A stretch of DNA of 64,000 nucleotides, from positions 558,001 to 622,000 of the forward strand of contig CAZCYV010000002.1 of the NCBI GenBank assembly GCA_964503145.1, in the 5' to 3' direction. The notes beneath the pieces are model-generated. The model made no database searches. It was not told where the DNA came from and worked only from the letters and a program-made list of their open reading frames with translations. This stretch comes from RBG-16-57-11 sp964503145. Its GTDB lineage: Bacteria; Chloroflexota; Anaerolineae; Anaerolineales; UBA4823. The position numbers and the translations under genes were made by a program. Positions 8,608 through 16,530 of this stretch are shown here, in pieces; the first letter of the stretch is position 1; every line of letters starts with the position of its first letter.

Positions 8608-9813
8608 ATGTCCGAAAAACGTCCGCTCACCCTGCTGTGCATGGCCAGTTATTTCAAAGGCGGGGCTTTTCTCAGAGCCGCTAAGCAACTTGGATGCACC
8701 GTCCTGTTGATCACGCGGGAGAGCATGGCCCAGGAAGATTGGCCGCGTGAAAGCATCGATGAGATCTTTTATATGCCTAACCTGCGCGCCCGTCCGGATA
8801 TCATCTATGCTGTCAGCTACATCGCCCGTAGCCGCGCCATCGACCAGATCATCGCCCTGGACGACTATGACGTGGAGACCGCCGGAGCGCTACGCGACCA
8901 CCTGCGCCTGCCAGGGTTGGGCGAGTCGCACGCCCGGCATTTCCGCGATAAGCTGACCATGCGCACGCTGGCTAAAGCAGCCGGCATCCCCATCCCGGAG
9001 TTCACCGGTGTGTTCAACTATGACCAGTTGCGTGAGTTCATGCAACGCGTCCCACCACCCTGGCTGCTTAAACCGCGCTCAGAGGCCAGCGCGATGGGCA
9101 TCATGACCATTCACCATCCCGATGAGCTGTGGCCCGCGCTGGACAAGCTGGGCGACGCGCAATCGTTTCACCTGCTGGAGCAGTACTTGCCCGGCGATGT
9201 CTTTCACGTCGATGGACTGGTGGACGATGGCAAGCTGATCTTCGCCGAGGCGCATCGCTACGCCCAGCCGCCGATGAGCGTTTACCAGGGCGGCGGGGTG
9301 TTCGTCACGCGCACCCTGGAGCGCGGCTCAGCGATGGCCAAATCGCTGGTGGCATTGAAACGACGGGTGCTGAAAGCCCTGCAAGCGGTGCGCGGCGCCA
9401 CCCACTGCGAGTTCATCCGGGCGCACAAAGACGGCAAGCTCTATTTTCTGGAATGCGCCAACCGGGTGGGGGGAGCGAATATCGCCGAGGCGGTGGAGTT
9501 CGCCACAGGGGTGAACCTGTGGGCGGAGTGGGCGAAGATCGAAGTGGCGCACCTGCGCGGCGAAACCTACCAATTGCCCCCTACTCGCAGCGATTACGCT
9601 GGGGTGATCAACTGCCTGGCGCGCCAGGAATACCCCGATCTGTCCGGCTATCAGGACCCCGAAGTGGTCTGGCGACTGAAGAAGAAGCATCACGCCGGGC
9701 TGATCCTGGCTTCGCCCGACTCGCAGCGCTTGCAGTTCCTGCTGGACGATTACAGCCGGCGGTTTGCAGAGGATTTCCTGGCGGTCATGCCGCCGAGGGA
9801 TAAAGGGCCGTAA
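8608..9813 (+). CDS. ATP-grasp enzyme (biotin carboxylase/carbamoyl-phosphate synthetase-like)
   Basis: 401 residues. An N-terminal Rossmann-like lobe (about 1-105) is followed by the ATP-grasp fold: 'PWLLKPRSEASAMGI' near residue 150, 'LLEQYLPGDVFHVDG' near 190, 'HCEFIRAHKDGKLYFLECANRVGG' around 266-289 with the Glu/Asn metal ligands. A GAGGAGTTGGGAGA ribosome site precedes the ATG. It is the last gene of the run; the next gene is convergent. Unlike the other two ATP-grasps it belongs to the larger LysX/PurK-type branch, so the cluster holds three non-redundant ligases. Confidence 0.8.
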   Translation: MSEKRPLTLLCMASYFKGGAFLRAAKQLGCTVLLITRESMAQEDWPRESIDEIFYMPNLRARPDIIYAVSYIARSRAIDQIIALDDYDVETAGALRDHLRLPGLGESHARHFRDKLTMRTLAKAAGIPIPEFTGVFNYDQLREFMQRVPPPWLLKPRSEASAMGIMTIHHPDELWPALDKLGDAQSFHLLEQYLPGDVFHVDGLVDDGKLIFAEAHRYAQPPMSVYQGGGVFVTRTLERGSAMAKSLVALKRRVLKALQAVRGATHCEFIRAHKDGKLYFLECANRVGGANIAEAVEFATGVNLWAEWAKIEVAHLRGETYQLPPTRSDYAGVINCLARQEYPDLSGYQDPEVVWRLKKKHHAGLILASPDSQRLQFLLDDYSRRFAEDFLAVMPPRDKGP

Positions 9814-9844
9814 CTCGATCGGATAGACTGCTCCAGTTAGAATA

Positions 9845-10300
9845 TTAGGCGCTTCTTGTGCGTCCTTCGCTCCTCCAGGCGATTCCCCAGGCGATGGCAA
9901 AGGCCGCCAGCAGGATCATCACAGCCCAGCCAACCGGCGGAATGACGCGATAGCCTCTTATCAACACATAGAAGAACGCCACGACGCCCAGCACGCAGAA
10001 GACCACCTCCTGTTGCACCAGGAAGGCCACCTGCCCCCAGCTTTTAGCCCGCCAGCCCAGAAAGCTGGATAGCGCCAGCGCCAGCAACGCCGCGCCGAGC
10101 AGCCGGGTGATGAACGGGTCCACGAATACATCGCCCGAGACGGTGATATCGGACTTGGGAAGCTGGAAGACCTCGCCCACCCAACCCAGCAGGATTAATG
10201 TGCGCGCCGGTATGATCCAAAGGGCCGCGCCCAGGATGGCAGATATGATCCAGTGCACCAGGAAGGTGATCCGCAGGCGATTTGAGATTGGATGATCCAT
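9845..10300 (-). CDS. Small four-helix membrane protein, unknown function
   Basis: 151 residues with four hydrophobic segments (about 12-38, 62-82, 90-112, 122-142) and short polar loops. The C-terminus is basic (SEGRTRS). I do not recognise a named family; it resembles small DUF-type integral membrane proteins. It is followed on the same strand, 18 bp upstream, by another small unknown gene. Convergent with the ATP-grasp gene. Confidence 0.65.
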   Translation of the reverse strand: MDHPISNRLRITFLVHWIISAILGAALWIIPARTLILLGWVGEVFQLPKSDITVSGDVFVDPFITRLLGAALLALALSSFLGWRAKSWGQVAFLVQQEVVFCVLGVVAFFYVLIRGYRVIPPVGWAVMILLAAFAIAWGIAWRSEGRTRSA

Positions 10301-10318
10301 TGCCCTATCTCCTTGTTG

Positions 10319-10609
10319 TTAAAACTTGGTGCCCAAAACGGTCATCGTCTCTACATAGCGCTCCCATTTCAGCTCTGCGAGCAGCCGGGTATGCTCCATG
10401 ACCGCCTGAATGTCCGGAAATTCTTCTACGCCCCAGAAATGCCACTGCTCGGTGGACCAGCTTGGGTCGCACATGATCAGCCGCTTGCCGCCCACCTGGT
10501 CGAGCGCGGCGTTCACTTTTGCCATCAGCGCGTGTTGTTCATCTCTTGACAACTGATGCCAGGCTTCGGTCATTTTGCCAAGGAACAGTTTGTAGATGCT
10601 TTGCGACAT
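10319..10609 (-). CDS. Small soluble protein, unknown function
   Basis: 96 residues, no signal peptide. Alternating helix/strand character and the phrase 'LIMCDPSWSTEQWHFWGVEEFPDI' suggest a ferredoxin-like alpha/beta fold of the stress-responsive dimeric type, but this is a guess from composition. An AGGAGGC site precedes the ATG. Likely co-transcribed with the membrane protein downstream. Confidence 0.6.
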   Translation of the reverse strand: MSQSIYKLFLGKMTEAWHQLSRDEQHALMAKVNAALDQVGGKRLIMCDPSWSTEQWHFWGVEEFPDIQAVMEHTRLLAELKWERYVETMTVLGTKF

Positions 10610-10685
10610 ATCAAGCCTCCTGTATTTTACTCATCGATTGGGACGTAAAGATCGGTCTCGTAGCAATCCCTCCACACCTTAATCG

Positions 10686-10803
10686 AGAAAAACCCGCATC
10701 ACAGGCGATGCCTGGGATGCGGGCCTGAGGATGATGCTATCAAGTCGAATGGGGACTCGTCAGTGCCGCTTGAATGTCTGCTGGAATGACCAGAGCTGTC
10801 TCG
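10686..10803 (-). ncRNA. Candidate small RNA of about 117 nt
   Basis: A good minus-strand promoter (10810-10838) is followed after about 117 nt by a strong intrinsic terminator, with no convincing open reading frame between them. This layout is that of an independently transcribed small RNA. It matches no family I recognise. It could also be the decayed edge of the mobile element whose remnant lies just upstream. Confidence 0.45.
10687..10723 (-). terminator. Strong intrinsic terminator
   Basis: CCCGCATC (10693-10700) pairs with GATGCGGG (10716-10723), with a nested AGGC/GCCT stem inside. On the minus strand the stem is followed by TTTTTCTC (10692-10685). It ends the candidate small RNA and would also stop read-through from the minus-strand genes to the right. 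Confidence 0.8.
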
Positions 10804-10809
10804 AATTTC

Positions 10810-10838
10810 AATATAGCATGTTTCCAGACAAAAATCAA
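10810..10838 (-). promoter_or_regulatory. Promoter of candidate small RNA
   Basis: On the minus strand TTGATT (10838-10833), a 17-nt spacer and TATATT (10815-10810), with TGC just before the -10 (extended -10). Predicted transcription start about 10803. Confidence 0.6.
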
Positions 10839-10936
10839 GCAGCGAGGGGTTGTATTTGTAAAATCAGCGGTTGGCGAGTTACGGAAAATAGTACCGAATC
10901 ATGATTTTCCAGATCTTTCCCCCGGCGCTGAAAGGT

Positions 10937-11020
10937 TTATCCAGGGCAATATCGGCGTTTCTTGGGACGAATTTCTGTTTTGCGCTTGACAACAGGCAGT
11001 TGCAGTACGACAATTGACAT
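10937..11020 (-). pseudogene. Transposase N-terminal remnant
   Basis: An ATG with an AAGGAG site opens a 27-codon frame starting MSIVVLQLPVVKRKTE and stopping soon after 'RYCPG'. The start resembles the first residues of ISL3-like transposases, which continue into a zinc finger (CPYCGG); here the first Cys of that motif is lost and a stop follows. The downstream DNA gives no continuing frame. Interpreted as the relic of an insertion sequence. The 10604-11100 gap otherwise holds only the small-RNA candidate. Confidence 0.5.
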
Positions 11021-11100
11021 GGCAGGCTCCTTGTTGATGGCGGTTAGGAGCTACCATCTTACTCAGAGCTTGCCCTTTTTGTCAAAACCCACCACTTATA

Positions 11101-12051
11101 TTAGACACTGCGAGGTGTGTCGCCGGGAAGTTTGATCAACAAAATCAATGTAAACACGGCTGAAGGCCATAATTGTCCGTATAACCGAAAGAGCGATGTG
11201 CTCAGATGCCAGCCCAGGTCATGCGGTGAGGCCAGATACACCAAGAAATAACCGCCCAGCGCCAAGATAAGGGTGATCAAGTTGATCCACACCTCGGGTC
11301 TAGAAAACGCCCTTTCTCGGATATCAAAAAGAATTGCCAGCACAACCAACAAACCCAGTGGCGCCGAATATTTGGGCTTTAACGAAAAGAGCATGCTTGC
11401 AAATCGCTCAGCAATTTTGAACCAACGATCGAAATCGGCGAAGCGGGCAAAAGTCTCCACCCCCTGACCAGCAATCAAGTCGTTGGTTGGTGCAAGAAAC
11501 CACTTTTGAAACAGGGGGAAAACTGCCAGGGGGATGAAGCCGGCCAAGACCCAAGCGGTTTCTAATGAGTGGTGTTTGAGAGAAAAAGACCCTCGCTCCA
11601 AAAGCAACCTGGTGACCGTCCAGCCGGTGAAAACGGCAACAGCTAAGAGCCAACCCTCGTTCTTCGTCCAGGCACCCGCGCCGAGCAAAACCCCGCTTAT
11701 CAACAAGAACCCGGAATTGGGTTTCCTTTGGTGCAAGCTTAAACAGCCTAGAGCCCCGAGCAGGTAATAGCCTAATGGCAAATCTGCACATTGAGTCGGA
11801 GCAATGATCAGCATCGTGCTGCTGCCCAATAAGGCCAGCCCCGCCAGGCGGCTGGACACCCCGCCGCGGGTCAGGTTTATCAGGGTCATCAGCAAACCCA
11901 GAGTGGCCAGTGCGAATAAAAGCCCCACAATGGCTGGGGCGAACAAATCCACCATACCCCGGTAGGTCCATAAGCGGGCGACACTGCTTCCCAGCATCAA
12001 GGGGTACTCTGAAATGGAAGATACTCGGATCGAATAGCTGTTTCCAGTCAT
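11101..12051 (-). pseudogene. GT39-like membrane glycosyltransferase, C-terminal part
   Basis: 316 codons open from an internal ATG, with about seven hydrophobic helices and motifs such as 'GAGAWTKNEGWLLAVAVF' typical of dolichyl-phosphate-mannose/GT39-type transferases. It should be continuous with the N-terminal part at 12048-12584, but the frame is broken at least twice: by a 70-bp insertion with 36-bp repeats (12096-12201), and again near 12010-12035, where the expected 'GGNDWKQLFDPS' and 'SSISEYPLML' stretches lie in different frames. Either a real pseudogene or an assembly fault. Confidence 0.7.
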
Positions 12052-12095
12052 TGCCGCCTATGAAGAGAAAGCGGGCGGCAAGATTCCAGATTGCC

Positions 12096-12131
12096 CAGGC
12101 ATCCCAACCCCCATGCGGAAAGATCAGTGTC
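12096..12131. repeat. 36-bp direct repeat, copy 1
   Basis: Identical to 12166-12201, offset 70 bp; 34 bp of unrelated sequence lie between the copies. The 70-bp addition is not a multiple of three and shifts the glycosyltransferase frame. Confidence 0.95.
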
Positions 12132-12165
12132 GAACATGGCTAATCGAACGTGGAAGGGCGTAACG

Positions 12166-12201
12166 CAGGCATCCCAACCCCCATGCGGAAAGATCAGTGT
12201 C
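12166..12201. repeat. 36-bp direct repeat, copy 2
   Basis: Second exact copy of the repeat at 12096-12131. This copy is read in the correct frame for 'LIFPHGGWDA'. Confidence 0.95.
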
Positions 12202-12580
12202 CCGAAGATATAGGTAAAGCCGGCTGCGAGGGTGGCAAAGACCAGGCTTAGGTTGAGCAGCCAGGCCGAGCTGGCTGGCAGCTGAACCTGGCTGGCGAGG
12301 GTCGCATCCAGTTCCGTTTGCTTGCTGCGCTGCCGCAATAGGATCCAGGCGAAACCCAACCCGGCGGTGAGCATCAGCTCGACCAAGAAGTAGATCCAAC
12401 CGGCAGGCAAGAAAAATAACCGCCATGCAAAATACACCAGCGATGACAGGCCCAGCCCGATCCCGATCCCAAGCCAAAACTTGAGCCTGATTGGCGACCG
12501 GATTTGCCACAGGAGTATATCTGCCAGCAGATAGCCAGCTACAATGCTCAGGCCAAGGCCGAACGCCAGGCGGAGATAGC

Positions 12581-13018
12581 TCACTGCTTCCCCCTGAGTA
12601 GGCCGACGCCGTTATTACAATCCACTAGGATCTCATATCCAGCCGTCGCGGCTTGCTTCAGGCTCTGCGCGTCCGGATAAACTGCGATGAATTTTGATTG
12701 CGTCTCTTCACGCGTCACAATGACAGGCGCAAGGGCATACTGCGCCCACAGGTAGACCTCCGTCCATTTATCCCCCTTGAGCGGAGTGATAAAGCCGACT
12801 CGCTCGTCGGGAGCAAGCTCAGCTCGCACACACGCCAGCCGGTTTTCAAATCGCGAAATGCTATCGCTGGCGATTGTGCCAAACTTCTTATAACGACGGA
12901 TAAAGACACTGATATCGTAATATTGCAGGCTTTGAAATCCACTGTACAGCGCTAACACTACCAACAAGGCGGCGCCAAGTACAAAACGCCAGGAGGGTCT
13001 TAACGGTCCGTTTTTCAC
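12581..13018 (-). CDS. Membrane-anchored protein, unknown function
   Basis: 145 residues from a GTG. One N-terminal transmembrane segment (about 11-30) is followed by a soluble alpha/beta domain with two cysteines (C63 and C133 approximately). 'RFENRLACVRAELAPDERVGFI' is the kind of stretch seen in small periplasmic domains encoded beside GT39-like glycosyltransferases. It overlaps the broken glycosyltransferase by 4 bp, so they formed an operon. A TATAAT lies 8 nt before the GTG, so the mRNA is probably leaderless. Confidence 0.65.
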   Translation of the reverse strand: MKNGPLRPSWRFVLGAALLVVLALYSGFQSLQYYDISVFIRRYKKFGTIASDSISRFENRLACVRAELAPDERVGFITPLKGDKWTEVYLWAQYALAPVIVTREETQSKFIAVYPDAQSLKQAATAGYEILVDCNNGVGLLRGKQ

Positions 13019-13025
13019 CCAGCGG

Positions 13026-13031
13026 ATTATA
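13026..13031 (-). promoter_or_regulatory. -10 box of a leaderless transcript
   Basis: Perfect TATAAT on the minus strand with only 7 nt between it and the GTG at 13018, placing the predicted transcription start at or within 2 nt of the start codon. No clear -35 box. Confidence 0.6.
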
Positions 13032-13132
13032 CCATTCCACCATACTCACCAGGAAGACAGGCCTTTATCAGCCCAATAAATGGGTTATCATTGTAACGAA
13101 GATGATTCAACGATATTCCGCGGAGCAAAGTC

Positions 13133-14668
13133 ATGCTGGCTAGAGTGTTCTCTTGTGCAGTCATCGGCCTGGAGGGCGTGGTCATCGAGGTCGAAGTGGA
13201 TACCGCCGATGGGCTGCCTTATATCGCCATCGTCGGTCTGCCCGACGCCGCCATTCAGGAGAGCCGTGAGCGCGTCCAGGCGGCGATTCGCAATGCCGGC
13301 TTGTACTTCCCGCGCCGCCGGATGGTCGTCAACCTTGCCCCCGCCTCCGTGCACAAGGAAGGCCCGGCCTATGACCTTCCGATTGCTCTGGGCATCCTGA
13401 TCGCCAGCGAGCAGCTTCCTTTGGATTGTCTGGAGGGAAGCATGGTGGTAGGGGAGCTTTCGCTGGATGGCAGCGTGCGCCATGTGCGTGGGGTGCTGCC
13501 CATGGCTGCCCTGGCGCGGGCGAGCGGTTTCGAACGCATCTACACCCCGCCCAGCGACGCCGCCGAGGCCGCCCTGGTGCCCGACCTGCAGGTGATACCG
13601 GTTGCCTCGCTGACCGCGTTAGTCGCGCATCTGAGCGGCGCCATCCCCATCCAACCCCAGCCGCCAGTTACCCCCGAAGAGCTGCCGGTGGCTGTACAAA
13701 CCGACTTCGCCGAGATCAAGGGCCAGGAGCATGTCAAGCGCGCCCTGGAAGTCGCCGCGGCGGGCGGGCATAATGTTTTGATGATCGGCTCTCCCGGCGC
13801 AGGAAAGACTCTGCTGGCGCGCGCCCTGCCAAGCATCCTGCCGCGCATGACCATCGACGAGGCGCTGGATGTGACGCGTATTTATTCCGTGGCCGACCAG
13901 CTCCCGCCGGATGTGCCGCTGATCCGCAACCGACCCTTCCGCGCTCCCCACCACACCATCTCGCACGCCGGGCTGGTGGGCGGCGGCAACCAGCCGCACC
14001 CGGGCGAGATCTCCCTGGCGCATCGCGGCGTACTCTTCCTGGACGAATTGCCCGAATTTGGGATGCGTGTGCTGGAGGTCTTGCGCCAGCCGTTGGAAGA
14101 CAAAGTGGTCACCATCAGCCGCGCTCAAGGCTCACTGACCTTTCCGGCGAACTTTCAATTGGTCGGAGCGATGAACCCCTGCCCGTGCGGTTACTATGGC
14201 GATCCGGTCAAACCTTGCACCTGCTCGAATCAGATCGTTACCCGCTACCAGAAACGCATCTCTGGCCCGTTGCTGGACCGCATCGATGTCCACATCGAAG
14301 TGCCGCGGGTGGATTATGAAAAGCTGAGCAGTCAGCGCATGGGTGAACCTTCAGCGGCGATCCAGGAGCGGGTGGAGCGCGCACGCCAGGTGCAGCGCGA
14401 GCGCTTTGCCGGGCAGACCTCAGGCGGAGTGCAAATTGCTTGCAATGCCGATATGCGCCCGGCCGAGGTGCGCCAGTTTTGCTCCCTGGATGATACCTGC
14501 CGCGCCTTGATGAAGACCGCCATGATCCAACTCAATCTGACCGCACGCGCCTATCATCGCGTGCTCAAACTGGCGCGCACCATCGCCGACCTGGCAGGCA
14601 GCGAAAGCATCGCCACGCAGCACCTGGCCGAGGCGCTGCAATACCGCCCCCGCAGAGAGATGGGCTAA
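13133..14668 (+). CDS. comM: YifB/ComM family Mg-chelatase-like AAA+ ATPase
   Basis: 511 residues, full family length. An N-terminal Lon-like ChlI domain (about 20-140, 'GLPDAAIQESRERVQAAI') is followed by a Mg-chelatase AAA+ core: Walker A 'GSPGAGKT' near residue 220, Walker B 'LFLDELPEF' near 302, sensor 'GAMNPCPCGYYGD' near 345, then the C-terminal helical domain. ComM-type proteins are hexameric helicases that promote branch migration during integration of foreign DNA. No other competence genes are visible. Start ATG chosen by the conserved opening 'MLARVFSCAVIGLEG'. Confidence 0.92.
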   Translation: MLARVFSCAVIGLEGVVIEVEVDTADGLPYIAIVGLPDAAIQESRERVQAAIRNAGLYFPRRRMVVNLAPASVHKEGPAYDLPIALGILIASEQLPLDCLEGSMVVGELSLDGSVRHVRGVLPMAALARASGFERIYTPPSDAAEAALVPDLQVIPVASLTALVAHLSGAIPIQPQPPVTPEELPVAVQTDFAEIKGQEHVKRALEVAAAGGHNVLMIGSPGAGKTLLARALPSILPRMTIDEALDVTRIYSVADQLPPDVPLIRNRPFRAPHHTISHAGLVGGGNQPHPGEISLAHRGVLFLDELPEFGMRVLEVLRQPLEDKVVTISRAQGSLTFPANFQLVGAMNPCPCGYYGDPVKPCTCSNQIVTRYQKRISGPLLDRIDVHIEVPRVDYEKLSSQRMGEPSAAIQERVERARQVQRERFAGQTSGGVQIACNADMRPAEVRQFCSLDDTCRALMKTAMIQLNLTARAYHRVLKLARTIADLAGSESIATQHLAEALQYRPRREMG

Positions 14669-14733
14669 GCTTTTGATATCGAACGGCGATATTCATTCTT
14701 GGAGATATCGACCTGGAAGAAGGAGGTGGTATC

Positions 14734-15411
14734 GTGTTCACAAACATCATTGACCCAAACAATCCCCTGACTCCCAGCGAGGTGGTCTTCCTGAACGGCG
14801 AGTTGTTCGCCAAGAAGGCGGTGCTGGGAAATGTGGAGCTTCTGCATTCGGCTGAGAAGGTCTCTGTTGCCGAGCTTGGCAAAGCGATCCTGATGAGCGC
14901 CATCCTGGGCTGCGAGCAAGCCGACGCATTCCGCCTGGAATTGCGGGAGCGGAAAGCGATGCTGGGGTTGCGGAAGGCGCAAGGATTGTTTGCGGTCCCT
15001 GCCACTCCCAGGGTAAATCTGCCTGAGCACAGCCTGGAGGCCACCTTTTCCGAGCTGGCAACTCACCTGGCGCTAAAGGACAAAAACGACATCTATACGA
15101 TGATCTACACCTGGCTGCGGCAGGACGCTGTGTCCCCCTGGAACACTGCCCTGGAATTGGTGCAGGCCGGGATGGCCAGACGCGGCCTGCTGGAGGCAGT
15201 GCAGGAGAAAAAGCTAAAGGTTTTCACAGTCACCCGCTACAGCCTGCCGGAGCGAACCCTCCGGTTGGCCAAAGGGCAATCTGTTGGGGCGGTCAAGGCG
15301 CTGCTGGATGATTGCGAACGCACCCGCCCCGCAGTGTGGAAGGAACTCGAAGCCGGGATCAAGAAAGCCATCACTGCGCGCACCGAGTCCGGCAGTGCTG
15401 ATCTTGATTGA
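14734..15411 (+). CDS. Protein of unknown function
   Basis: 225 residues, soluble, helix-rich, no signal peptide. GTG start with a strong GGAGGTGG site. The arrangement (short helices, 'ILMSAILGCEQADAFRLELRERKAML', then a basic C-terminal half with 'YSLPERTLRLAKG') has a general likeness to GPP34-type or winged-helix regulatory proteins, but I cannot place it in a family. It follows the comM-like gene by 65 bp on the same strand and is convergent with the AmrS gene. Confidence 0.6.
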   Translation: MFTNIIDPNNPLTPSEVVFLNGELFAKKAVLGNVELLHSAEKVSVAELGKAILMSAILGCEQADAFRLELRERKAMLGLRKAQGLFAVPATPRVNLPEHSLEATFSELATHLALKDKNDIYTMIYTWLRQDAVSPWNTALELVQAGMARRGLLEAVQEKKLKVFTVTRYSLPERTLRLAKGQSVGAVKALLDDCERTRPAVWKELEAGIKKAITARTESGSADLD

Positions 15412-15489
15412 TCGGTGGATCATACCTTCCTCTGCGGCCATTTGCCGCCTGCCAATGGACCCTTTGCAGCGACGGGGCGGTTAGCGTGC

Positions 15490-16503
15490 TCACCACACGC
15501 CGGCAATAACCCGTCCACACTGGGGGCATCGCCCACGGTGGAGCCGGTTGAACAGCACGTCAAAACCCATCCTGCGAATGAGCAGGGCATTACAATCCGG
15601 GCAATAGGTGTTATCGTGACGATGTCCCGGCAGGTTGCCGACATAAACGAACTCTAAGCCGGCCTCTTTGCCGATTTCCCAGGCGCGCTCCAATGTTTTG
15701 ACCGGCGTGGGGGGAAGGTTGAAACGATAAGCGGGAATGTAGCCTGTAACATGCCAGGGCACTTGTGGGCCAAGTTCTCTGACAATGCGCTCCGCAATCT
15801 CCCTCAAGCACTCCTGCGCGTCATTGACCGTCGGGATGACCAGCGTGGTGATCTCCAGATGAAGCCCACTTTCACGAGCCTGTTTGCACGCGCTCCAGAC
15901 TTTGTCCACCTCAATGCCCTTGCAATATTCCCTCACTGCGGCCGCATCGCCCTTGATATCTACATTCATGGCATCCAGCCCGGCCTCGATGAGCAATGAC
16001 AGCGCCTCAGGGGTCATGTAACCATTGGTTACATAGGTGTTATAAAGCCCGCGCTGGCGTGCAATCCGAAAGACATCCAGCGCCCATTCTAGCGAAAGCG
16101 TGGGTTCATTGAAGGAGATAGAGGTACCCTGGCAATCAAAACGCCGGGCGATCTCAACCAATTCCTCAGGTGAGATATAGTCCCCTGATTTCGGCGGGGG
16201 GCGTTTGCTGATATGCCAGTTCTGACACCATGGGCAACCAAAATTGCATGACCAGCTTCCAGCAGTCAGGGCAAAGGTGCCAGGGTAGAAATGATAAAAA
16301 GGCTTTTTCTCGATGGGGTTAGGAACAAGCGATGAGACCGCGCCGTAGATTAGCGTTACCAGCTTCCCATTGCGATTTTCCCGCGTGCGGCACCAGCCCT
16401 GTCCTCCCGGTGGAAGGGTACAGCGGCGCTGACAGGTGAGGCAGCGAATCTTGTTGTTCACCCGCTCTTGCAAGAGCGCTTCTCGAACGAAAGGGCTTTC
16501 CAT
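15490..16503 (-). CDS. amrS: AmmeMemoRadiSam-type radical SAM enzyme (AmrS)
   Basis: 337 residues. An N-terminal cysteine-rich segment ('CLTCQRRCTLPPGGQGWC', about 20-37) precedes the radical-SAM cluster motif 'CNFGCPWC' (C-x3-C-x2-C, about 85-92), as in AmrS and glycyl-radical-activase-like proteins. A C-terminal zinc-ribbon-like tail carries 'YCPDC' and 'RCPQCGR'. AmrS normally occurs beside or fused to AMMECR1 and Memo-like proteins; neither is in this window. The ATG has an AGGAG site 3-4 nt upstream. Reaction unknown in the family. Confidence 0.85.
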   Translation of the reverse strand: MESPFVREALLQERVNNKIRCLTCQRRCTLPPGGQGWCRTRENRNGKLVTLIYGAVSSLVPNPIEKKPFYHFYPGTFALTAGSWSCNFGCPWCQNWHISKRPPPKSGDYISPEELVEIARRFDCQGTSISFNEPTLSLEWALDVFRIARQRGLYNTYVTNGYMTPEALSLLIEAGLDAMNVDIKGDAAAVREYCKGIEVDKVWSACKQARESGLHLEITTLVIPTVNDAQECLREIAERIVRELGPQVPWHVTGYIPAYRFNLPPTPVKTLERAWEIGKEAGLEFVYVGNLPGHRHDNTYCPDCNALLIRRMGFDVLFNRLHRGRCPQCGRVIAGVW

Positions 16504-16530
16504 TCTCCTGCCATTAGTCTTCGCTGATGA

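Larger units (their letters stand above)
12048..12584 (-). pseudogene. GT39-like membrane glycosyltransferase, N-terminal part
   Basis: 178 codons from a GTG that overlaps the stop of the upstream gene (GTGA). Three or four hydrophobic helices lead to 'LIFPHGGWDAC', after which the frame shifts. In an intact relative this would continue 'WDAWAIWNLAARFLF', and exactly that sequence is readable in another frame at about 12090-12045. The last 30 or so residues of this frame are therefore out-of-frame sequence. Confidence 0.7.

Noticed and set aside
10750..10775. Hammerhead-ribozyme-like core CTGACGAGTC on the minus strand
   Set aside because: The second conserved element GAAA after stem II is missing and no cleavage-site helix could be drawn.
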